From a bacterium (GTDB lineage Bacteria > UBA10199 > 2-02-FULL-44-16 > JAAZCA01), in contig JAJZQH010000012.1 of assembly GCA_021810905.1 (NCBI GenBank), forward strand, positions 10,001 through 74,000: a stretch of 64,000 nucleotides of DNA. Direction: 5' to 3'. Positions 1 through 8,825 of the stretch are shown in pieces. Numbering within the stretch: position 1 is the first letter of the stretch; every line of letters begins with the position of its first letter. Under the pieces are notes generated by a model. It did no database searches and was not told the DNA's origin. It saw only the letters and a list, made by a program, of their open reading frames with translations. A program made the translations under genes and the position numbers.

Positions 1-1124
<1,124 letters not shown>

Positions 1125-1232
1125 TATCTATAGTGAGCCCGGGTTATTAAACCCGAGCGACACGACTTACAATTACACATTGGTTCTCAAAGAAACCAAA
1201 TGAGCCCTTTCAAGCTGGCTTCCATTTGTCCG

Positions 1233-1252
1233 CTATTCAGTTTTCAAAGAGC
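1233..1252 (-). promoter_or_regulatory. boxA-like antitermination site in the rRNA leader
   Basis: The minus strand reads GCTCTTTGAAAACTGAATAG between the promoter and the 16S 5' end. This matches the boxA-type element (TGCTCTTTAA class) that recruits the Nus antitermination complex in pre-16S leaders. It lies about 110 nt upstream of mature 16S. Confidence 0.7.
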
Positions 1253-1369
1253 GTTGGCACAAAAAAGTCTCAAGCTCCGAAAAACATTTACCCCGAGGAG
1301 CTTTGTAACTGCGCGATTTTATTGACATTTACTACTAATCGCGACCTGACTTCTCAAAGGGTGACGACG

Positions 1370-1430
1370 CTTCTACAGAAAAGGCCTATGACTGTCAATA
1401 TATGATTTAAAAAAAATCGTTTTTTTTCTG
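1370..1430 (-). promoter_or_regulatory. rRNA operon promoter with A/T-rich upstream element
   Basis: A perfect -35 TTGACA (1393-1398) is followed after 17 bases by TAGAAG (1370-1375) as the -10. Just upstream, 1399-1430 is a run of A and T that would act as an UP element for the alpha subunit. A GC-rich leader of about 240 nt follows. The stretch 1431-1636 upstream holds no gene that I can support. Confidence 0.6.
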
Positions 1431-1636
1431 TATCTGCTGGAGATCGCAAAACCGAATCATATTACTTCACCAATCAACATGTTGCATATGAATGTTAAAC
1501 AATAGCCCCACTATCAACGCCATGGAAAGATAATAGCACAACGAAATTCTTTGTTCAGACTTCACTCCAACCTGAACGACGAGCAATGCCCATCACATTC
1601 TACGCCGACCTTGATGAGCGGCGCATATGTTGATGG

Positions 1637-2779
1637 TCACACGATCTTCCCGCCCCACAGCTGCTCCAGGAAATCCCGCCACGGCAGGATGACGATGTCG
1701 CCTTCCTTGCGCGGGCGTTTGTCGAGAGACACGATGATTTTATTTTTTGTCGTATATTCTTCGGAGAATGCATGAAGGCCTTTCACATGGCTGGATTTCA
1801 CTTCCGGCGTTCCCTTCACTTCGATCGCTGTTTCGTGATCGCCCAGGATAAAATCTACCTCCATCTGCGACGTCGTTCGCCAGTAGGATAATGACGCGTC
1901 ATTTTTCGAATAGTGAATATAGGCGATCAGTTCCTGAAAGATAAAATGTTCGAACACATGGCCGAATATCTCATTTCCCTGCTCAACGTTTTTTCGTTTG
2001 AGCAGATAATTCGCAACACCAAGATCAAAGTAATAGAATTTCGGCGATTGGAAAACGCGCCTCTTGGGCCTCTTCTGAAATGAAGGCAGGAATCTTCCGA
2101 TCATCGTATCTTCCAATATCTGAAAATACTCCTTCACCGTCGGCGGGCTCACGCCGCACTCCTGCGCAATATTCTTATAAACGGGAATGCTCCCATTGCT
2201 GAAGGCGGCGACTTCGAGAAAACGGCTGAATGCGGGAAGATTTCTGACGACCGACTCGGCGGCGATTTCCTCTTTCAAATATGTGCCAACATAAGCCTGA
2301 ATGAGCGACTGCGGATTATCCTTGATGTAATGTTTCGGCAAGAGCCCATGATTCAAGGCCCGCATGAGATCAAAATCATCGATCTCCGGGTAGACGAGTG
2401 GAAATAGTTCAAGTTTCAGCGCCCTTCCGCCGAGGAGATTGGCGGCCGTCCTTTTCAATTTTCTGGGACTGGATCCGCAAAGGATGAACGGGATATTGTG
2501 ATTTGTAATCAGCCACTGCACCTCCCCGAGAAGCAGTGGGATGAGCTGGATCTCATCGATTACTACTTGATCCCTGACCTTTGGCCTTGCGAGCAACTCT
2601 TGGCGCATGAGCGTCGGATCGCGGTTAAGCCGCTCAAATTCGTCCGCCAGAAGCAGGTCGTAATAGCTCGCCTTGCCGAAGCGTTCGTGCAGAAGGGTAG
2701 ATTTCCCGGTCTGGCGAGGACCCCATAAAAAGAAGCTCTCATCAGAGTTTTTTGGGATGGTTATTTTTCTTTTATACAT
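1637..2779 (-). CDS. ATP-binding protein of the AAA/DUF4143 family
   Basis: The 380-residue protein has an N-terminal P-loop (GPRQTGKST, residues about 20-28), a Walker B region (VVIDEIQ, about 73-79) and a sensor-like CGSSPRKLK stretch. The C-terminal half fits DUF4143, ending in a nuclease-like fold signature, EVDFILGD followed by AIEVKG. Members of this family are common orphan ATPases in bacterial genomes and their cellular role is unsettled; they behave like selfish or defence-type genes. The start is chosen because the promoter and operator directly abut ATG 2779 with no Shine-Dalgarno sequence. It is a stand-alone gene upstream of the rRNA promoter in the same direction. A second, distant relative lies at 42500-43696. 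Confidence 0.85.
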   Translation of the reverse strand: MYKRKITIPKNSDESFFLWGPRQTGKSTLLHERFGKASYYDLLLADEFERLNRDPTLMRQELLARPKVRDQVVIDEIQLIPLLLGEVQWLITNHNIPFILCGSSPRKLKRTAANLLGGRALKLELFPLVYPEIDDFDLMRALNHGLLPKHYIKDNPQSLIQAYVGTYLKEEIAAESVVRNLPAFSRFLEVAAFSNGSIPVYKNIAQECGVSPPTVKEYFQILEDTMIGRFLPSFQKRPKRRVFQSPKFYYFDLGVANYLLKRKNVEQGNEIFGHVFEHFIFQELIAYIHYSKNDASLSYWRTTSQMEVDFILGDHETAIEVKGTPEVKSSHVKGLHAFSEEYTTKNKIIVSLDKRPRKEGDIVILPWRDFLEQLWGGKIV

Positions 2780-2815
2780 GATTAAATAATATACTACTTT
2801 ATTTAATCATGTCAA
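2777..2815 (-). promoter_or_regulatory. Promoter and palindromic operator of the ATPase gene
   Basis: A perfect 12-bp inverted repeat, CATGATTAAATA and TATTTAATCATG, spans 2777-2811 with an 11-nt loop. It sits inside a promoter: -35 TTGACA (2810-2815), 16 bases, -10 TATATT (2788-2793). The -10 ends eight bases before the ATG, so the transcript would start at or next to the start codon. The palindrome covers both promoter and start codon, which implies repression by a dimeric regulator, perhaps the product itself. Confidence 0.55.
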
Positions 2816-3035
2816 GATCATGTGTCTTTCAAGGTAGAAACAGATTCTCCGCATAGAAAACCGCGTGACGCCTCTGCAACAAAACCGTCAAAGTAACTTT
2901 TGAGGTTGAAACGTGTGAATTTACGGCCAGGGAGATCGCCGGGCATGAATTTTCGAAAGAGGTCCATCTGAACGAGCCTCGTAATGTCGAGCAAGGGGAC
3001 CACGAGAGAGTCCTGTCATAACGCAGATTGTTGAG

Positions 3036-4250
3036 TTATCTGCCGACAAACTTCACCCTCACAAACCTCCGCTTGCCGACCTTGATCAGAGGCGTGCCTT
3101 TTGTCGTGAGTTTCGCGTTGATGTCCGCGATTTTTTCTCCGTCCACCTCGACCGCGTTTTGCTGGATCATGCGGCGCGCGTCGGATTTTGAGGAGCAGAG
3201 CTTCGCATCCACGATCACGTCCACGAGCGCAAGCGCGTCCGCATCAGTTGCGATTTCAAACTCAGTTATCTCATCCGGGATTTCTTTGCGGGAAAAAATT
3301 CGCTCGAATTCGTCGCGCGCCGCAGCCGCATCTTCTTCCGAATGAAATCTCTCGATGATCTCCATCGCGAGCGACTCCTTCGCAACCTTTGGATGCAGAT
3401 CCCCCACCATCACTTTTTCTTTCAGCTCCTCGATCTCTTCGATCGAGAGATCGGATAGCAGATCGTAATACGTCCACATGAGATCGTCGGAGATCGACAT
3501 GATCTTGCCGAACATCTCGCGCGGCGCGTCCGCGATGCCTATTGAGTTGCCGTAGCTCTTGCTCATCTTCTGCACGCCGTCCGTGCCCACGAGCAGCGGC
3601 ATGGTGAGCACCACCTGAGGTTCCTTGCCATACGCGCGCTGCAGGTCGCGGCCCACGAGCAGGTTGAAGATCTGGTCCGTGCCGCCCAGCTCCACGTCCG
3701 CTTCGATCGCCACGGAGTCGTAGCCCTGCATGAGCGGGTAGAGGAATTCGTGCAGGCCCAGCGGATCGCCGGCAGTGAAGCGTTTTCTGAAATCGTCGCG
3801 CTCCATCATCCTCGCCATCGTGTAATGGCTCGCAAGGTTCACGACCTCCATGAAGCTCATCTTTCCCAGCCATTCGGAATTGTAACGCAGCTCGACTTTG
3901 TCAGGATCGAGGATCTTCGCCGCCTGATCGATATACGTCTTGAGATTTTCCGCTATCTGATCGGAGGTGAGCGGGGGCCTCGCCGTGCTCCGGCCCGACG
4001 GATCGCCTATGCGCGCGGTGAAGTCGCCGATGAGAAAGACCACCGTGTGGCCGAGGTCCTGGAACTGCTTTAGCTTCTGCATCACTACCGTATGGCCCAG
4101 GTGCAGATCGGGCGCCGTGGGATCAAAGCCCGCCTTCACGCGCAAGGGCCTGCCCTTCTTCAGCTTCGCAACAAGCTCCTCTTCGTCAACGAGTTCCACC
4201 GAACCGCGTTTGATGACCGAAAGCTGCTGTTCAATATCCATACCCTTCAT
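3036..4250 (-). CDS. tyrS: Tyrosyl-tRNA synthetase
   Basis: This class I synthetase attaches tyrosine to tRNA-Tyr in the cytoplasm. The 404-residue protein has the HIGH-type motif HLGH (residues 50-53), the GGTDQIFN segment of the tyrosine pocket, and KMSKS (about 228-232). A C-terminal S4-like RNA-binding domain follows ([21 protein letters not shown] onward, about 335-400). The length and the lysine-rich KMSKS form fit the second bacterial TyrRS group (TyrZ-like). The start has GGGGGA upstream. It lies 64 nt after hisD on the same strand and may be read by the same transcript. Confidence 0.97.
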   Translation of the reverse strand: MKGMDIEQQLSVIKRGSVELVDEEELVAKLKKGRPLRVKAGFDPTAPDLHLGHTVVMQKLKQFQDLGHTVVFLIGDFTARIGDPSGRSTARPPLTSDQIAENLKTYIDQAAKILDPDKVELRYNSEWLGKMSFMEVVNLASHYTMARMMERDDFRKRFTAGDPLGLHEFLYPLMQGYDSVAIEADVELGGTDQIFNLLVGRDLQRAYGKEPQVVLTMPLLVGTDGVQKMSKSYGNSIGIADAPREMFGKIMSISDDLMWTYYDLLSDLSIEEIEELKEKVMVGDLHPKVAKESLAMEIIERFHSEEDAAAARDEFERIFSRKEIPDEITEFEIATDADALALVDVIVDAKLCSSKSDARRMIQQNAVEVDGEKIADINAKLTTKGTPLIKVGKRRFVRVKFVGR

Positions 4251-4314
4251 CTATTCCCCCGCGTTCGCGTATCATTATAATGGTCCGGATCTCTAGCATG
4301 CCGCAAGGAGAAGC

Positions 4315-5577
4315 TCAACGATTTGATCTCAGCCGCATCGAGGCCGAAGCTGCATGAGCTGAAAGGCCTTCAATTTCCCCAAGTCTCGCGGAATCCGCGA
4401 TGATCCCTCGCCCCTCTCCGGCATCGTGCATCTGCAGCCATGTGCGAATTCTCAAGAAGTTGAAGACCGAGAGCCCGCCGGTGAACCTCGCGGCGCGACC
4501 GGTGGGAAGCGTGTGATTGGGGCCTGCGCCGTAGTCGCCGAGCGCCTCGGTCGAAAGGCCTCCGATAAAGAGCGCGCCATAGTGCTTAAAGCGCCGAATC
4601 ACAGCTGCAGCATCGTTCAACTGCAATGAGAGATGCTCGGGCGCAATCCTGTCGCAGATCTCTATGGCCTCATCGAGATCGCGTACGACAACGGCGAAAC
4701 CATTCTTGAGCGAGGACTCGGCCGTAGAACGCGTCGGTAGAGAGGCGAGCGCACGGGCGATCTCGCGATTCACCGCATCAGCGATCTTCTGCCCTATTGC
4801 CACGAGGATCGGGACCGCATCCGCATCGTGCTCCGCCTGTGCGAGCAAATCCATTGCGACGAACGCAGGGTCCGAATCGGAGTCGGCAAGTACGACGAGT
4901 TCCGAAGGTCCGGCCTGCAGATCGATGCCAACAGTACCCGACACAATTCTCTTGGCGGCCGCGACATATCTATTACCTGGGCCGACGATGATGTCGCATG
5001 AGGGTATTGATCCTGCTCCATATGCCAACGCCGCAATCGCCTGCGCGCCCCCTGCGGCGAGCAACATATCCGCATCTGCGATCGCCGCGGCAGCGAGCGT
5101 GTAGAGCGATGACCTGGGCGATGCGACAATAACTTTTTTGACTCCAGCCGCACGCGCCGTAACTGCCGTCATGAGCACGCTCGATGGGAGCGGATACCTT
5201 CCGCCCGGCGCATAGCAGCCGGCGCTCTCAACGGGTTCAATAAATTGTCCGGCGCTGCCCCCTCTTATCTTCACCTCTATTTCCGAAACGCTCTTTCGCT
5301 GCGCGTCCGCGAATGCACGAATGCGGCCGGCGACTCGTTCGAGAAGTTCGCGGTCCGCCCTGGGGATGAAATCAAGGGCATCGCCAAGTTCTTTCCGGCC
5401 GATCAATAGCGGCGCACCAGCGGGAATATCGCCGAGTCGCTCCGCATGTTCGCGCAGCGCGGCTTCGCCGCGATTTCGCACATCGTCAACGATGTGGCGG
5501 GCAACCCCAAGCGTTTCCGAGTCCACAAGATCGTGATACCTGGGATTATATTTATCCGATGAGATGATCTTGAGCAT
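4315..5577 (-). CDS. hisD: Histidinol dehydrogenase
   Basis: HisD carries out the last two steps of histidine synthesis: NAD-dependent oxidation of L-histidinol to histidinal and then to histidine. The 420 residues cover the full family length. Visible signatures are the substrate region ESAGCYAPGGRYPLPSS (about 116-132), the zinc-ligand segment LLAQAEHD, the catalytic IAPEHLSL and the family motif YGAGPNHTLPTG near residues 347-358. It is the last his gene, 26 nt after the hisA-I-E fusion, with AAGGGAT before the ATG. The stop is followed by tyrS in the same direction. Confidence 0.97.
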   Translation of the reverse strand: MLKIISSDKYNPRYHDLVDSETLGVARHIVDDVRNRGEAALREHAERLGDIPAGAPLLIGRKELGDALDFIPRADRELLERVAGRIRAFADAQRKSVSEIEVKIRGGSAGQFIEPVESAGCYAPGGRYPLPSSVLMTAVTARAAGVKKVIVASPRSSLYTLAAAAIADADMLLAAGGAQAIAALAYGAGSIPSCDIIVGPGNRYVAAAKRIVSGTVGIDLQAGPSELVVLADSDSDPAFVAMDLLAQAEHDADAVPILVAIGQKIADAVNREIARALASLPTRSTAESSLKNGFAVVVRDLDEAIEICDRIAPEHLSLQLNDAAAVIRRFKHYGALFIGGLSTEALGDYGAGPNHTLPTGRAARFTGGLSVFNFLRIRTWLQMHDAGEGRGIIADSARLGEIEGLSAHAASASMRLRSNR

Positions 5578-5603
5578 AGCACTATCCCTTATCGAAACAT
5601 CTC

Positions 5604-6860
5604 TCAGTTCTTGGCATCGCCGGTTCGCCTCGTAAGTTTTCGCGAGCGGAGATCCAATACGCGTTCGACATCGGATAACGAAACCCCGGAGCGAGCCAGT
5701 GCCGCCATTGCAAAATAGAGCAGATCGCCAGCCTCTTCGCTCACATGCGCGGGATCTTTTGCATCCGCAAGCTCTCCCGCTTCCTCACAGAGTTTCGCGC
5801 GCAGCAGGGCGGGATCCGACAACAGGCGGGCAGTATAGGATCCGGGTGGCGCATCTTTCTTGCGTGCGGCAAGGCGTCTCGCCAGCGCATTTAAGCCGCC
5901 ATCACTGCCCCAGCACGTCCTCGTGTCGTTGTGACAAAACCCGCTGCCGCGCTGATTGACCACAAACCGGAGGCAATCCCTGTCGCAATCCAGATCGATT
6001 CGAATAAGATCCTGCGTCTGACCCGAGCTCTCGCCCTTGCGCCACAGCCCGCGCCTGCGCGAGTGATATACACCGCTCTTCGTTCGCACCGCCTCGCGCA
6101 CGCTCTCCGCGTTCGACCACGCAAGTCCCAGCGCCACGCCATGTTCGTCGCACACGACCGTGGGCCAGAGCCCGTCCGGCCGATCCGAGGTGAGGGGCGC
6201 CGCGATAGCATCCGCCAGATCCATCTTTCCGGAATAGAGCGCCATGCCGATCTGCGCATCCGCACCCATTCGATCTATCTCGCCGATCTCCGCGGCCTCC
6301 GCAACGCCGCCCGCCACGGTTACGCGCGCGTGCCCCGCGGCATCGATCACCCGCCGCACCTCATCGAGGTCGATTCCCTGCATGCGGCCCTCGAGCTCTA
6401 CGAACGTAACGAGAAAACCGCCGACCAGATCGCGAAGTTCCGCGAGGCGTTCGAGCACTGTCTCACTCGTCTTCTTCGTCCAGCCCTCGACGACGATTTC
6501 GCCGTGCACCGCGTCCAACGCAGCGATGACGCGATCGCGCGGAAGACGTGAGAGAAGTTCCGGCTGCGCCGCCGTGCCGATGATGATCTTCCTCGCGCCT
6601 GCATCCAGCCAGCGAAGCGCCGTATCATAATCGCGTATGCCGCCTCCGACCCTACAGTCATATTTTGCCGTCAACCTCTCGATGAGCTCGCGGTTATTCC
6701 CTCTGCCCATCGCCGCATCCAGGTCGATGACGGCGATCTCGCCGGCAACGGAAAACTTCTCGGCAATTGGAAACGGATCTCCAGCATCTATTGCCATCTC
6801 GCGACCGCCTATCAGCTGAACCGCCCTGCCTCCCATGAGATCTATTGAAGGAATCATCAT
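5604..6860 (-). CDS. hisAIE: Trifunctional HisA-HisI-HisE fusion
   Basis: One 418-residue reading frame joins three enzymes of histidine synthesis. Residues 1 to about 228 are HisA, the ProFAR isomerase barrel: IPSIDLMGG with the catalytic Asp, GGGIRD, and AALDAVHG with the second Asp. Residues about 230-318 are HisI, phosphoribosyl-AMP cyclohydrolase: SGVYHSRRRGLWRKGESSG, then DLDCDRD, FCHND and RTCWG supplying three zinc cysteines. Residues about 325-418 are HisE, phosphoribosyl-ATP pyrophosphatase: PPGSYTARLL and EEAGDLLYF. HisI-HisE fusions are common; adding HisA is not. No frameshift is needed. It overlaps hisF by 4 bp (ATGA) and precedes hisD. Confidence 0.95.
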   Translation of the reverse strand: MMIPSIDLMGGRAVQLIGGREMAIDAGDPFPIAEKFSVAGEIAVIDLDAAMGRGNNRELIERLTAKYDCRVGGGIRDYDTALRWLDAGARKIIIGTAAQPELLSRLPRDRVIAALDAVHGEIVVEGWTKKTSETVLERLAELRDLVGGFLVTFVELEGRMQGIDLDEVRRVIDAAGHARVTVAGGVAEAAEIGEIDRMGADAQIGMALYSGKMDLADAIAAPLTSDRPDGLWPTVVCDEHGVALGLAWSNAESVREAVRTKSGVYHSRRRGLWRKGESSGQTQDLIRIDLDCDRDCLRFVVNQRGSGFCHNDTRTCWGSDGGLNALARRLAARKKDAPPGSYTARLLSDPALLRAKLCEEAGELADAKDPAHVSEEAGDLLYFAMAALARSGVSLSDVERVLDLRSRKLTRRTGDAKN

Positions 6861-7612
6861 ATCCGCATCTCCATGCCCTTTGTCGCTAGTTCCTGTTTCA
6901 GCGTTGCAACGCTGTATTCCCCGAAATGAAAGATCGATGCGGCGAGCAGGGCCGATGCGCCGGCACGCACCGCCATGACCATATGGTCCGCATTTGCCGC
7001 TCCGCCCGAGGCTATGATCGGCAGCTTCACCGCACCTACGATCGCACGAATCAGTTCGAGATCATACCCCGCTCGCGTGCCGTCGCGATCCCACGAAGTC
7101 AGCAGGATCTCGCCCGCACCGCGCTGCGCCGCCTCGCGGGCCCAGGCAACGGCATCTATCCCGGTGCGCACGCTTCCGGAGCGCGTCACCACCTCGAAAA
7201 ACCCTTTGGCATTTCGCGCCGCATCTATCGCCAGCACCGTACACTGACATCCGAAACGGGACGACATCTCGTCTATGAGATCTGCTCTCTCAACGGCAGC
7301 CGTATTGATGCTCACCTTGTCCGCACCCGCCTCCAGCAGTGACTCCGCGCGAGATATGTCATGGACGCCGCCTCCGATTGTGAGCGGGAGCGCGACCTGC
7401 GCGCGCACGGCCCTTACGGTGGCGAGTTGAGCCCCCCGCCCCTCGATCGTTGCGGAGACGTCCAGTATCGCGATCTCATCCGCCCCCTGCAGCTCGTACT
7501 CAGCAGCGAGTTCGGAGGGCGAACCCGCATCGCGCAATCCCTGGAACTTGACTCCCTTGACCACACGACCATCGCGCACATCAAGGCAGGGGATGATCCT
7601 CGTCGTCAGCAT
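6857..7612 (-). CDS. hisF: Imidazole glycerol phosphate synthase cyclase subunit
   Basis: HisF uses ammonia from HisH to convert PRFAR to imidazole glycerol phosphate and AICAR. The 251-residue barrel shows TTRIIPCLDVRDGRVVKG with the catalytic Asp near position 11, the IGGGVHD phosphate loop, LAIDAARN with the second Asp, and PIIASGGA. The frame is open further upstream, but ATG 7612 is the true start by homology, with GGGGATC before it. It overlaps the end of hisH by 7 bp, which suits coupled translation of two subunits. Confidence 0.97.
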   Translation of the reverse strand: MLTTRIIPCLDVRDGRVVKGVKFQGLRDAGSPSELAAEYELQGADEIAILDVSATIEGRGAQLATVRAVRAQVALPLTIGGGVHDISRAESLLEAGADKVSINTAAVERADLIDEMSSRFGCQCTVLAIDAARNAKGFFEVVTRSGSVRTGIDAVAWAREAAQRGAGEILLTSWDRDGTRAGYDLELIRAIVGAVKLPIIASGGAANADHMVMAVRAGASALLAASIFHFGEYSVATLKQELATKGMEMRI

Positions 7613-8241
7613 GAGATCCCCCCTTCCGCATGATATCTCATCGAGAGCTCCAGCCATCTGCCGATGATCCTGAGCCCAAGCTCGCCGGAGAGCTCCGGAT
7701 GGAACTGGCATGCCAGAACTGCGCCCTTCTCCATGCCGGCAACAAACGGGCCGCCGTAGTCCGACATGGCAGTCGCCCAGCCTGCGACCGGCCGCTGCAG
7801 GCGATATGAATTTGCAAAGTAGCAATGGCCGGGCAGAAGCATACGGCAGGATGGATCCGGATCAATCCTGTTCCAGCCCAGCTGCGGCACGCGCACTTCA
7901 TCGGGAAAACGATCGATCCTGCTCCCGATCAGACCGAGGCCTTTGACGTCCGGACTCTCTTCGCTCTCCTCGCAGAACAGCTGCATGCCGAGGCAGATGG
8001 CAAGCGTGGGCATCCCCTTCTCCAGGCGATCGCGCAGCGGAACGATCAAATCGCGCTCGCGCATACCTGCCATCGCCGCGGCGAGCGTGCCCACGCCCGG
8101 CAGAATCAGCAGTGGCGATGTGCTCACTTCGGACGCGTCGGAGGTCATGCACGGGTTCATGTTGAGCCTCGTCATCGCCGCGGCCACGGACGCCACGTTT
8201 GCGGTCCCCGTTCGCACTATGTAGACGTCGCTGCGAGCCAC
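7606..8241 (-). CDS. hisH: Imidazole glycerol phosphate synthase glutamine amidotransferase subunit
   Basis: HisH hydrolyses glutamine and passes ammonia to HisF. The 211-residue class I amidotransferase has the PGVG segment, the nucleophile elbow AICLGMQLF with its catalytic Cys, and QFHPELS with the catalytic His and Glu. The start is GTG at 8241: it overlaps the hisB stop by one base (TAGTG) and follows AAGGGGGT. The open frame continues upstream to 8430, but that part is out-of-frame hisB sequence. Confidence 0.95.
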   Translation of the reverse strand: MARSDVYIVRTGTANVASVAAAMTRLNMNPCMTSDASEVSTSPLLILPGVGTLAAAMAGMRERDLIVPLRDRLEKGMPTLAICLGMQLFCEESEESPDVKGLGLIGSRIDRFPDEVRVPQLGWNRIDPDPSCRMLLPGHCYFANSYRLQRPVAGWATAMSDYGGPFVAGMEKGAVLACQFHPELSGELGLRIIGRWLELSMRYHAEGGISC

Positions 8242-8825
8242 TACAGCACCCCCTTCGTGCTTGCCACGGCATCTCCGACAATCGCAACGGCCTGCCTCAT
8301 TGCCAGCGCCAGCGCCTTGACAGCCGCCTCCGCCTGGTGATGGTCGTTGAATCCGCGAAGCACGTCGACGTGAACTGTCGCGCGCGCCGACATGGCGAGC
8401 GAGGCGATCATGTGAGGTATATTCTCGCATGAAAGCTCGCCTACCTTTTCGCGCATGAGCATGAGGTTGATATCGGCAAAGGGCCTTCCTGACAAATCGA
8501 TGCAGGCCCTGGCAAGCGACTCATCCATCGGAGCAAACGCGAAACCAAAGCGCGCAATACCTCTCCGCTCCCCAAGGGCCTTGTCGATGGCGGTACCCAG
8601 TGCAAGCGCACAATCTTCGGCCGTGTGGTGATCGTCCACCGCCAGATCTCCGCTGCAGGACAACTTGAGATCAAAGCGCGCGTGTCTTGCAAGAGCGGTG
8701 AAGAGGTGATCGAGAAATTCTATGCCGGTAGCGATCTTCGATTCACCGCTTCCATCCAGATCGAGCTCAAGCTCAATCTTCGTCTCAGATGTCTTGCGCG
8801 AAATCGACGCCTTCCTTGAGTTCAT
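8241..8825 (-). CDS. hisB: Imidazoleglycerol-phosphate dehydratase
   Basis: HisB removes water from imidazole glycerol phosphate to give imidazole acetol phosphate. The 194-residue, single-domain form has the two metal-binding signatures of the family, DDHHTAED (about 64-71) and NDHHQAEA (about 161-168), plus the GIEFLDHL start of the fold. It carries no phosphatase domain, unlike the E. coli HisB fusion; here the phosphatase is predicted on hisC. It overlaps the upstream hisC-HAD gene by 4 bp. Confidence 0.97.
   Translation of the reverse strand: MNSRKASISRKTSETKIELELDLDGSGESKIATGIEFLDHLFTALARHARFDLKLSCSGDLAVDDHHTAEDCALALGTAIDKALGERRGIARFGFAFAPMDESLARACIDLSGRPFADINLMLMREKVGELSCENIPHMIASLAMSARATVHVDVLRGFNDHHQAEAAVKALALAMRQAVAIVGDAVASTKGVL

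Noticed and set aside
2818-3003. 61-codon minus-strand frame upstream of the ATPase gene
   Set aside because: It has no clear ribosome-binding site and no recognisable family; it may be a relic, but nothing supports it.
7613-7825. N-terminal extension of HisF
   Set aside because: The extra 71 residues are hisH sequence in another frame and do not match any HisF; the family start is at 7612.
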